From: Bolinopsis microptera
Taxonomy: Eukaryota; Ctenophora; Tentaculata; Lobata; Bolinopsidae
Direction: 5' to 3'
Length of the DNA: 64,000 bases
Assembly: GCF_026151205.1 (NCBI RefSeq)
Contig: NC_087074.1
Span: forward strand, 17,768,712-17,832,711
A program made the position numbers and the translations under genes. The notes under the pieces were generated by a model. It made no database searches and was not told where the DNA came from. It was given only the letters and a program-made list of their open reading frames with translations. Each line of letters starts with the position of its first letter. Within the stretch, counting starts at the first letter, position 1. Of the stretch, positions 46,538 through 56,238 are shown piece after piece.

Positions 46538-46637
46538 NNNNNNNNNNNNNNNNNNNNNNNNNNNNNNNNNNNNNNNNNNNNNNNNNNNNNNNNNNNNNNN
46601 NNNNNNNNNNNNNNNNNNNNNNNNNNNNNNNNNNNNN
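46538..46637. other. Assembly gap, 100 N
   Basis: Exactly 100 N after the purine tract. Confidence 0.98.
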
Positions 46638-46996
46638 TTTTTTCTAGACTTTTTAAGTACACATACACTCACATTCCACATTCACAAGCATGTGAGCTCA
46701 CCTGATCCAATGAGCGGAAAACGAATCGAGAACAAGCTCTGATGATGTCATAGTCACGTGACCTCAGGCTCATAATCACGTGACATCAGACCCAATCAAT
46801 GGTTTCTGGCCTGGTCAGCTCCCTGTTACCTGATCTTGAGGTTGCTAATGCCTTTATCGGTATAATTTTTTGTATCGCGATAATCGATAACTTTTTCAAA
46901 ATTATCGCGATAATATCGGTTATCGGCGATAAATTTGGCAAGATAATAGAAGTAATATTTTTCTGCACTCTTCATACTTGAATTATGCTCCTATGC

Positions 46997-49226
46997 TATA
47001 TAACCGTGTTTTTTTTTTTTTTTTTTTTTTTTTTGTTCAGGGAGCAGGCTTGCCACATAGGTCCAGGAGTACCGAACGTTTAGGCAGGGTGCTAGGTTAT
47101 GGAACACACTCAACTAGGTAGTCTGAGAGTCCGAAAATCTCCAAAAGGAGATGTCATCAGAGTGTGATCCACTGCCTGACTAACCTGTGGGTAGAGTTCA
47201 TTAGACTCTATAATGATGACAGGTAGTATCTTCTGTATGTTGCTGAGATCCAGTGTCCATGGTACCTATTTTTGAATTAGTTGGAAGAAGGATAATCGAT
47301 AATATTGAAACCACTTTCTGCAAATTAAACTGATAAATGAAATAAAAATTTAAAAACCAATAATAAATATAAGGATAAATACCTTGACTGAAATAGTGAA
47401 TGTCTCTGAAGAAGGAGAGACGATAAAGCATGATACAACACGGTATGTTGAAATAAAGCCTGTCTCTGAAGAAGGAGAGACGATAAAGCATGATATGACA
47501 CGGTATGTTGAAAGAAAGCCTGTGTCTGATGAAGGAGACACGATAAAGCATGATACGACACGGTATGTTGAAAGAAAGCCTGTCTCTGAAGAAGGAGAGA
47601 CGATAAAGCATGGTGCGACACGATATGTTGAAATAAAGCCTGTCTCTGAGGAAGGAGAGACGATAAAGCATGATACGACACGGTATATAGAAAGAAAGCC
47701 TGTCTCTGAAGAGGGAGAGACGATAGAGCATGATACGACACGGTATGTTCAAAGAAAGCCTGTGTCTGATGAAGGAGACACGATAAAGCATGATACGACA
47801 CGGTATGTTGAAAGAAAGCCTGTCTCTGAAGAAGGAGAGACGATAAAGCATGATGCGACACGATATGTCGAAATTAAGCCTGTCTCTGAGGAAGGAGAGA
47901 CGATAAAGCACGAAACGACACGGTATGTTGAAATAAAGCCTGTCTCTGAAGAAGGAGAGATGATAAAGCATGAAACGACACGGTATGTTGAAATAAAGCC
48001 TGTCTCTGAAGAAGGAGAGACGATAAAGTATGATACGACACGGTATGCTGAAATAAAGCCTGTCTCTGAAGAAGGAGAGACGATAAAGCATGATACGACA
48101 CGGTATGTTGAAAGAAAGCCTGTGTCTGATGAAGGAGACACGATAAAGCATGATACGACACGGTATGTTGAAAGAAAGCCTGTCTCTGAAGAAGGAGACA
48201 CGATAAAGCATGATACGACACGGTATGTTGAAAGAAAACCTGTCTCTGAAGAAGGAGAGACGATAAAGCATGATGCGACACGATATGTTGAAAGAAAGCC
48301 AGTCTCTGAAGAAGGAGAGACGATAAATCATGATACGACACGGTATGTTGAAAGAAAGCCTGTGTCTTATGAAGGAGACACGATAAAAACGACAAACGAT
48401 ACGTTATGCTGGAAATATGGAAATCTCTGAAGATTAAACAAATGGCAAGAAAAATACTATAAAAGACCCATCGCAGGATCTGGTGCTGGCCAGCCTGTGA
48501 ACGCACAAAATATCTGCACTGTGCAGAAAAACTAGAAATAACCGAGGAACTAAGGCGATGTAGCGCCGAAACAAGTGAACATTCCCAGATGGGGAGAAGG
48601 AACCATCAACTCAGTGTGCGAGACCAAGAGATAAACAAATACTTAACAGTAACACAAATAAATGTGCAGTTCAAAATACTGTGATGCTAACTGTAAGCGT
48701 AAAAAGTATGGGGAGAAGTAATGAAAATGGGAGTGATAAAGTCACATCCAAAGATTTAGTGAAGAAGGTGTTTACAAACCTTGACCAGAAGTGTCTAATG
48801 AAGTAAGTCAGACAAGCAAACGCTTCCTTAAATGATGATTTAAGTCGTCTCTATCCCAGAAATTATGAATGATGACCCAGTGTAAAAGTGCAGAAATCGG
48901 CCGAAAATAACAAAGACTACAAACAGTTAAAAAATGACAGGATTCAAACACAAGGAAAATTAATAACATAAAGGGTAATAAGGAATATCTCCAAAAGGAG
49001 CTTTCTTAGAGGGTGAGAAGTTCTTTAATGAGACCTAATGATTAAATGAGACCCACTAAAGGTACTAAATTAACCGGACTGCTAGCGAGGAATCGAGAGT
49101 AGGAATAAAATAAAAGCGGAATAAGTTCTAAGATAACGAAAAACTGGTACAGACAGCTAAAGTCCTAACACGGAGTCTAGGAAAAACCTGTGAACCAAAT
49201 AAGTAGAATGAATATATAACCGTGTT
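46997..49226 (-). mobile_element. Poly(A) retroposon with internal 60-bp VNTR and 14-bp target-site duplication
   Basis: TATATAACCGTGTT occurs at 46997-47010 and again at 49213-49226. Directly inside the left copy is a run of 24 T (47011-47034), which is a poly(A) tail if the inserted sequence is read on the minus strand. A 14-bp target duplication plus poly(A) is the signature of LINE-driven target-primed reverse transcription. The 2.2-kb insert consists of a ~0.8-kb unique head (49212-48430), a VNTR of about seventeen 60-bp units (48390-47386) and a ~0.35-kb tail. No polymerase is encoded, so it is non-autonomous or a retroposed transcript. Confidence 0.8.
47386..48390. repeat. 60-bp tandem repeat, ~17 units
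   Basis: Unit: 'ctgaagaaggagagacgata' 'aagcatgatacgacacggta' 'tgttgaaagaaagcctgtct'. Since 60 is a multiple of three, several frames on both strands stay open (348 residues on plus, 376 on minus). That is expected of the unit length and is not evidence of coding. Unit variants (gatgaaggagaca type) recur in a pattern suggesting block duplication. Confidence 0.95.
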
Positions 49227-50117
49227 ACATCATTATTATATAGTTATAGTTATATAGTTATATAATATCATTAATTGAATTTAATTTCCAAAAATGCAGA
49301 AATACTAAGTCTTGAATCATGAAAAATCCTTAATAAAATTAATTTCGGTAAAATTCGAACTTCGAAGATAAAAATAGAAAACTTTGATAGCATTATCGTG
49401 TGCTTTATTGCTTAATATTTTGTTATAGAATCAATTGCAATATTGGCATTGCCCTTTAACAAGCCCATATTTCATCAACAAATGTTCTCTAAGGCCTATT
49501 GTTTCTCTACAGAGAATTAGAATTACGTATCAAGGTTTACTTCGTGATCATTCTGCATTCTTGATATACATCTGCATATAGAATACCGGGGTCCGAGTAG
49601 AACGTTACCACCGATACGAATGATGATGGAACCGCATGATATTAGTACTGATATGTAATCTATTAATGACGTGGTTAAACTTGATGGGTCGTTTGCGACC
49701 CGGACGAGTGGGTCGTATGCGACTGCAGTTTGGACACAGCGTCTAGCTCTGTTTGTGAACATCTGATTATCACGGGCTTTTCGCTAGCATTCAGGAAATC
49801 GTTGCCCGCAACTTTTGTCGCATAGCAACCGTGGCATCCATGAAGTTTAAATGGCCCAATAAAGGCCAGCAGTTAATTGGAATAATTTCAAATTATCACG
49901 ACTAATTAACTTAATTATCTAATTGTTAGTTACTCATTAGGCCCATATTCCGAACTAAATAATGTAGCCCAATAGATTTTGAACATCAAATATTTTGGTT
50001 TGTCATCTATAGCCTATAAAAAAGATGGGACGTAAACGACCATATCGTCCCTAATTGGTTAATCTAAATAAGACCTCGTTTGAAGTTTCCTAAAACACTA
50101 TAAGGTGAACTACTCAC
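49227..50117. other. Intergenic, no gene seen
   Basis: AT-rich. A minus-strand frame of 79 codons near 49523-49762 has no recognisable feature. Confidence 0.35.
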
Positions 50118-50522
50118 CACTTGACCGGTCTACATCCTCACTAAGAGTAACAAGTCTCGACAGAACCAGCTGGACACGTTCTTTAACAGGAACAGGGGCT
50201 CCACTCACTAAAACCTAGTTTTATAAGTTTTAAGAGCGAGAAATAGAGTTGGCAATCAACCTATCAATGTTGTCAAATACTTTTGCGACATTAAATTAAG
50301 TTATCTCCTAAATAATATATAGTAACTAGTGGTAACTAGTGGTAACTGGCGGTTACTGGTGGTAACTAGTAGTAACTAGTGGTAAATAGTGGTTACCTGC
50401 ATGGAACTGAAAAGTCCAATGGTTATCCAGACAGTTTCCTCATACACCTCACACTTCACAAGCTCCTCTATGAGCTTCTTCACTCGTCCACCCTCCATTT
50501 GAGCTTCTTCTATCGCTAACAT
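50118..50522 (-). CDS. Two exons of an unrecognised gene
   Basis: Exon 50522-50397 begins with ATG directly after a possible acceptor (TGTAG) and ends CAG|GTAACC. Exon 50214-50118 begins after CTAG and ends AGTG|GTGAGT. They join in phase: MLAIEEAQMEGGRVKKL, KCEVYEETVWITIGLFSSMQ, then VLVSGAPVPVKERVQLVL, RLVTLSEDVDRSSG. This reads like real helical protein sequence, but I recognise no family. Downstream exons are not found. The intron between them starts with a 10-bp tandem repeat beginning exactly at the donor. Confidence 0.45.
50326..50396 (-). repeat. 10-bp tandem repeat starting at a 5' splice site
   Basis: In gene sense the intron opens GTAACCACTA and continues with seven variants of GTTACCACTA. 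The first unit is the splice donor itself. Confidence 0.8.
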
Positions 50523-50914
50523 CTACAGGCTGTAAGTTACATAGTTTACTCATTTGTTCGTGTTTACAGCTCGATGAAAATGTTTCTAAGTATAAAAACT
50601 TAATTTGTATTATCTTCCACTAAAATTAGATCGAAATTAACATTAGTGATTAGTAAAACGACCATTTTAGTAAAACAACACCTTGAAAGTTGAACTGTTA
50701 ACATTTTTCTGGTTCTCTCCATTTACTTTGCATTCCATGGATTAATCAATGACATGCCAGATTTCGTGTTCGGTTCAAATTACTCATATTATATTTGCGT
50801 GCCGCGCAAAAAGTGTGGCACGCGTCATGCTTTCATCATTAACGAGTTGCTTGGAGATCGCGCTCAGGAGTTTATAATTTATAAATCCACGCTTCGGCAA
50901 CATTTGGGACAATT

Positions 50915-50968
50915 TAAAGATAATAATAATTGTAACAAAAATTAAATTTCCCGCCTTTCCTTCAAGAA
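50915..50968 (+). repeat. Dispersed 50-bp repeat, second copy at 54257-54308
   Basis: 'ataataataattgtaacaaa' followed by 'aattaaatttcccgcctttcc' is shared exactly by both places in the same orientation; flanks differ. It could be the 3' end of a retroposon family. Confidence 0.75.
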
Positions 50969-51714
50969 GTCAAAATTTTTCAAAGTTTTTCTGGAAACTA
51001 ATTTTGTTCATGTTTCATGCTACCATGATCATAATGAGCCGAAAATATTTTTTTGGTTTTCGAAGTCCGCACATACATAATACATTCGGAAGACTGTGGA
51101 TGTGATTGTTTTCTTATACCTATATAGAAAACGTGATATTTGGCCCGCAGATTTGAAGGAAAATACGCGAATTTGGTCCTCAGATTTAAAGGAAAATGCA
51201 CGATTTATCGCGGACAGGTCCCAGGAATCATTCTAGATAGTTCCCAAAATTTCTGACGTCAGCAAAATCCACAATTACCACTTATTTACCACTTTTTACC
51301 ACATTGAGTTTCCGCAAATAAGTCAACCTCTGAATATCTTAGAAAATTATAGTTTAAAGCAGTGTGGTTAGAAAACAAAGAAGAACAACTTTTTCTTTAA
51401 CAACTTTTTAATAAAGAAATTATTATGAGCAATGAGGATGATCCTTGCCCAACAATTTGGTTCGGTTTTTATCATGCAGTGGTTATCTTCTAATCACTCC
51501 GTCTTCGAGTGCATAATGTGCATGAGTCGGCAACTGTGAACAATTTGCTGTAAGCAAAAGACCCCTTGACCTTAAGAAACTGAAATTTTGAAAAAATTTT
51601 GTTCCGTAAGACGCAAATATGCTGTGGGCCTGGCCCATTAAGAGAGATGCCCAATGAAATAGATCATTCTTCAACTCTTTAGATGTTTCTGGACTCAAAG
51701 TAAGTAAGTATTTT

Positions 51715-52085
51715 CATCGTTCGCTCGGCAAAAATCCGTTTTTCAGCCATATTTCCGAAAATGAACATTTGAAGGTATATAATGTTGCTTCATTAATTGT
51801 ATATAAATGTGACCATTAGGTACAATTTGGTGTATCCGAATAGGTAGTTTTTACGACCTTCCTAGGCAGAAATGTCGAAAATCACGGACATTATGAACTG
51901 CGTCAAGCCAAAAACCGTTTTTCGGCCATATTTCTGAAAATATGCATTATAAGGTATATGTTGCTTTATAAATTGCATTTAAATATGGCTATTATGCACA
52001 TTTTGGTGTAACGGAATAGTTTCTACGATCTTCTTGGGCCGAAATACAAAAATCCGAATGACCGCAAAACCCTAGAAAAGGGTGT
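51715..52085 (+). repeat. ~180-bp tandem duplication
   Basis: Two diverged copies share 'ccgtttttc.gccatatttc', 'aaggtatat', 'attttggtgta' and 'acgacctt' blocks in order. No gene from 50523 to 52558 otherwise. Confidence 0.7.
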
Positions 52086-52558
52086 GGCCGAAAACGCCCT
52101 CATTGCATTTGGTGCCAAAATGCTGAAGGCCAAATGTTTTAAGCGTCATCTTGAGAGGTGATAACCGTCGAGAAATCGCTTTTAACACGAAAAGCTAACG
52201 AGTTTCCGTTTCGTCTCGGACTAATTTGCACAGTTTAATTTTAAATCGTTACTTGGTCCAAGTTTAATTGACAAAACTGGAATACTTATTCATTATTAGT
52301 CACTATATGTCACTATAGTAGTCTATATTATGTTCCTTGTCCGGGCTTACTTTAATCAATCACGTGGTCGATAGTTGAGTGTAGACTTTAGAGTGATTAA
52401 TCGTCGTTCTTCGTTCTGTATGTTTCTCAGACGGACAAATGCTGAATTAATTATATTAAGCTTGATTTCTGTCCCTGATCGCAATCATAAAAGTATCGCA
52501 ATTTGGCTGCCTCTGCTGTTTATCATTATAATGTTTATTGTTTATGTAGAGGTGAGGA

Positions 52559-53179
52559 ATGGGGTATTCAAAAATAGAAATATTTCAGATCATATCACAT
52601 ATTATGGGTATCGAAGAAAACTGGGGATCCTTCGTCAACATGACTCTTGCAAAGGCGGAATCGCACGGAAAAGTAGCGCAGTATTGGGACAGGATGCACA
52701 ACATCATGAGTATGGCTATCATATTCCTATCTGCATTAACGACCCTGTCCGTGTTGCTCCCTATCACCCACTATGTTGGAGCTACTCTGGGGGCGGTCAC
52801 TACTCTTTTATCTGCTATCAACGGCTCTTTGAACCCTAGTACGAGAAGGCAAGAGCAGATGGAAGCTAGTAGGGGGTTTAGAGCCCTGATGTTGAAGATG
52901 GTGAGAGTTGAGTTAGAGAAAGATTACGAGGATCTGTGGAAGGAATACAACAAAGAATTGCTTGGAGAACCTTTCCTTCCCTCAAAATTCAAGGTAAAAG
53001 ACAACACTGCATTCTCCATGTCACCCGAGTTCCAGATAGTGGTAGCCCAGAAGAAAGCTGAAGTTGGAGAGTGTTTATCGAAGATAGGTGAAGAACACTC
53101 GGAGGATAACTGTCTTGTCTATCAGTCACCTATGTCTGAGGAAATAGATCTGGAAGTGGAAGCTGACATTGAAGAATGA
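52559..53179 (+). CDS. SLATT-like two-transmembrane protein
   Basis: A 206-residue frame. Residues ~35-48 are an amphipathic lead-in (HGKVAQYWDRMHN). Two transmembrane helices follow closely: ~49-67 (IMSMAIIFLSALTTLSVLL) and ~71-89 (HYVGATLGAVTTLLSAING). After them comes a soluble helical part with a sequence-style NPSTRRQEQMEASRGFRALM and a motif ending in EY-x-ELLGEPFLPSKF. This arrangement (Y-x3-R/H lead, hairpin of two TMs with polar turn, 'h...s..y..L' helix, then '.eY..l...P.lP') resembles the SLATT superfamily, predicted pore-forming effectors in bacterial conflict systems with scattered eukaryotic and giant-virus members. I have no alignment to prove it. Met16 (52604) is an alternative start; TTTCAG just upstream of it could be a splice acceptor. 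The C-terminal ~40 residues are acidic. The gene is bracketed by outward-facing copies of a dispersed repeat. Confidence 0.55.
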   Translation: MGYSKIEIFQIISHIMGIEENWGSFVNMTLAKAESHGKVAQYWDRMHNIMSMAIIFLSALTTLSVLLPITHYVGATLGAVTTLLSAINGSLNPSTRRQEQMEASRGFRALMLKMVRVELEKDYEDLWKEYNKELLGEPFLPSKFKVKDNTAFSMSPEFQIVVAQKKAEVGECLSKIGEEHSEDNCLVYQSPMSEEIDLEVEADIEE

Positions 53180-53181
53180 TG

Positions 53182-53610
53182 ATAAATCACTCTACACTCG
53201 ACTGTCACGTGACTTTTTAAACACGTTCTTTAGCTGGCCGTGAATGGCTATTCGAAATCCTAGCCCTCTAATGACTAATCTGATCTCAACTCTAACCCTA
53301 ACCCAATCTTTAACAAAAGCATATGCTGAAACCCTAACTCTAACGAGAAATTAGACAAACTTTCTTATTATACGGTCATATCAGTAGTCAATGACTAAAC
53401 AGGGTTATTGAAAATTACAAAGAATAAAATGGCGTCTGGACTTGGGACCAGCTCATATATCGCCAGGGGAGCATTTTGACCCTATATCATGGGGTCATGG
53501 GGGTGATTCGGAATCAGCCTCAAAAAATACATCGATTCAGGTTGGTCTCAACTGTCGGGGGCCCTTTTAGAAGTATCTCGAAGATCGACTGTAGAGTGAT
53601 TAAGCACGCT
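53182..53610. repeat. Dispersed repeat with short inverted ends
   Basis: Begins 'aatcactctacactcgactg' just after the SLATT-like stop and ends near 53604 with 'cgactgtagagtgatta', an inverted match to its start. The first part matches 32780-32845. A partly similar inverted motif (gagtgtagactttagagtga) occurs at ~52377-52400, upstream of the gene. Confidence 0.6.
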
Positions 53611-54886
53611 CGGACATTGGACTTAAAATAATGTAATTTGAAGCAACTTAAATGACCACTTATAAGATAGATATTTATTAAAATATGTAGTAAGATAGAA
53701 GAACACGGGGCTATTTAGACGAACCCCTTGGGCCTTGATGAATGATGATGATCAATTTCTGTATTTTATCGCCAGACTGTCCCGTCCCCCGAAGTAAGGG
53801 TTCGAGCATATTTTGAGCCATATTTCACGTGGTATGTATTACAGCCATGTATAAAATTATCATATGCATGATCTACATTCTACATTCTACATTACTCATT
53901 TATAGTTTACACATTAGTCATGTTTACTTTGTTCATGTTGCAATATTAAAATGATTTGATGTGTTCATTTCTATGTTTATCGACAAAGTTTTACTTTTGT
54001 CAACATTTATATTATTCTAAAAACGAGTTTTTAGTAGAGGCTCTTACGGGCAAAAAGACGTGTTTTCTGCTAAGAGTTTAGAGACCTAATCATTAATTGG
54101 ACACAATTGTATGATGTGTATTGTGTAAGGATCAAGAATATGTTAAGAAATATAAATCTGACCTTATTAGTCGAGTGTTATACCAATGCGCGTTTTAAAC
54201 TTTGACAGTCTATAAGATTACATTGTTTTCTATCTGTAGGCCGTGCGCCAGCTTGAAGATGATAATAATAATTGTAACAAAAATTAAATTTCCCGCCTTT
54301 CCTTGAACACCCTAAACTTGCATATTTAGTATCGATACATTATTAATTTAAGTGCCAAGCAGATAAATACGAAGTAGTTATTTTTTACTTCAAGTCGTTG
54401 ATAACATTAATCATAATATGCAAACAAAATGGAAATGACATAAAATTATACGATAAGAAATGAATTAAATTATGTGCAATATTGTAACTATGATAAATAT
54501 AATGCATCCGCTTTAAAACATTAATCTGTCAAAAATAGAGAGTTCGAATATCTGCTAAGACTAAAGACCGTTATAAATAAATAATTTGAATATTCGTGAC
54601 CACAAACTCATTTAAGGTCCATATAATAGTCCCTTAATATTATTCGATTGACATCGTTAAACAACAAAATATAATCAGTGATATAACCGTAGAAGGAGAT
54701 GAACTACAGGAATATAGCTAAACAAATCACCTAACAGACTCCCTAAACAGTAAGACAATATCAGTGCTGATGAGTGGCACACTGGAATAACGTTAAGTGC
54801 TGATAAGAGGGCGCATCCTGAGCTCTGAGAAACACAAATAAAATGGCAAAACTGAGGTTTTCTTGTGGCAATGTGAGCGGAGGATG
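53611..54886. other. Intergenic, no gene seen
   Basis: AT-rich. Contains the second copy of the 50-bp dispersed repeat at 54257-54308. Confidence 0.4.
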
Positions 54887-55759
54887 TTAGTGTCGTATCT
54901 TTACGTGTCGTGACAATGCCTCCTCAGTCTGTGCTCTAAAACAACAACAAGAGCAGTCCAGATACTCGGAGTGAGAGAGGTGTCTCTTCCTCTCTCCTGA
55001 CTTGTGCAGTACTCTAATGTGGTTCTCTAAAGCAATGTTAGTGGAGGCTCTGAAACAACACTCCGAGCAATCGTAATAAACCTTCTCTCTCTCCCTAATG
55101 AGATGGAGCATTCTGTGGCAGCGAGTGGTAACGTGGTCAGCTAGTGCTTCGCTTGTCTTACCTCTGAAACAACACTCTGTGCAATCGAAGAAACTTGGCT
55201 CTGTGTCTGAAATTAGAGGGCCACTAAACTCGTACATTTTATACTTATCTTTTTTCTGCTCGTTAGGGTTAGCGGGTAAGCAGGTTATGTTTAAGTCACC
55301 ATTCCAACAGATATCTTCCGATTTCGTTATATGGTGAGTTAGCTCTATTGGGTCTGATTGACCATGAAGTTCAATTACACTTTCTTGTTTAATTGCCTTT
55401 TTGACAGATATTGTATCGCTTACTATCACATGTTTATACGGCCTCGTATACTGTTCAGGCTCTGACTCAGCAAGTGGTACAGGTTTTTGTTTTTTCAATT
55501 GCTCCGGTTTGACTATTACAGTGAGTTTCCTCCTCTTCCTCTCACGCAAATGTGACAAAAACAATTCCTCAGATTGGAAAGCCTGGCCACAGAATCCACA
55601 TCTGAATCTGTGAAGAAAACTGTCTTTCGCTGTCTCGATAAGATTGTGAGATTTGGTTTTATTGATTTGATCAGATTCATTTCCACAATATCTACGTATC
55701 ATACCAGTCTCACCACTATGATCATACATGTAGATTGTAGCAGTCTTCAACCTGGGCAT
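54887..55759 (-). CDS. C2H2-type zinc-finger protein
   Basis: A 290-residue single-exon frame. A first, degenerate finger near residue 53 (FRCGFCGQAFQSEELFLSHL) lacks the second histidine. A K/R-rich linker follows (RERKRRKL). The C-terminal third has three fingers of the same unusual type, with CxxC followed by CFR: DCTECCFRGKTSEALADH, DCSECCFRASTNIALENH (H-x4-H) and DCSCCCFRAQTEEALSRH (H-x4-H). The extra cysteine next to the CxxC is shared by all three, showing they arose by internal duplication. Nucleic-acid binding is likely from the family; the target is unknown. The start ATG is 55759. The next gene (56239-59223) on the same strand begins with a similar finger (CGFCGxxxxxExxFLxH), so the two are probably tandem paralogues. 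Confidence 0.75.
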   Translation of the reverse strand: MPRLKTATIYMYDHSGETGMIRRYCGNESDQINKTKSHNLIETAKDSFLHRFRCGFCGQAFQSEELFLSHLRERKRRKLTVIVKPEQLKKQKPVPLAESEPEQYTRPYKHVIVSDTISVKKAIKQESVIELHGQSDPIELTHHITKSEDICWNGDLNITCLPANPNEQKKDKYKMYEFSGPLISDTEPSFFDCTECCFRGKTSEALADHVTTRCHRMLHLIREREKVYYDCSECCFRASTNIALENHIRVLHKSGERKRHLSHSEYLDCSCCCFRAQTEEALSRHVKIRH

Positions 55760-56238
55760 TCATAAACTAGTTACTGTATTTAACAGGTCCAAGATGTCGC
55801 GTATACAGTTTTAAGATAAACATCAAATTTTTAACAATAGAAAAGTACAAGACAATCTCAATTTTTGAAAAATGCATATTTACTGTTTTTTATTAGCAAA
55901 TACACTATGATAATAACAATAGTGGAATAACAAAATAGGCAACTGCACTACATCTTGATTCATAAAATAATAACAAACAATAATCGCTCCTCATAGTATA
56001 CAATTAATCTTCGAAATTATGACATAATTTCGAAGTTTTAATTGTATTATAATTAAGAAAGCTAGCTTTTACTAGTAAGAGAATTCCGAAAAACAGAAAA
56101 AAACAGTAACCACATAAGTATAAAAAAGGATGATTCGGAGGATAGTATTTCCGTATCATCAGTAATATGCTGGCATGCTGTTATTTATTTTAATGACAGC
56201 TCTATCATGGTCACCTTGTTCTGGTTATTAAATGACCA
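55760..56238. other. Spacer between the two zinc-finger genes
   Basis: AT-rich, no gene. Contains an imperfect palindrome 'atcttcgaaattatgacata/atttcgaagtttta' near 56008-56042. Confidence 0.5.

Noticed and set aside
52375-52839. 154-residue frame overlapping the SLATT-like gene
   Set aside because: Different frame without domain features. The 206-residue frame carries the TM hairpin and coherent downstream helices.
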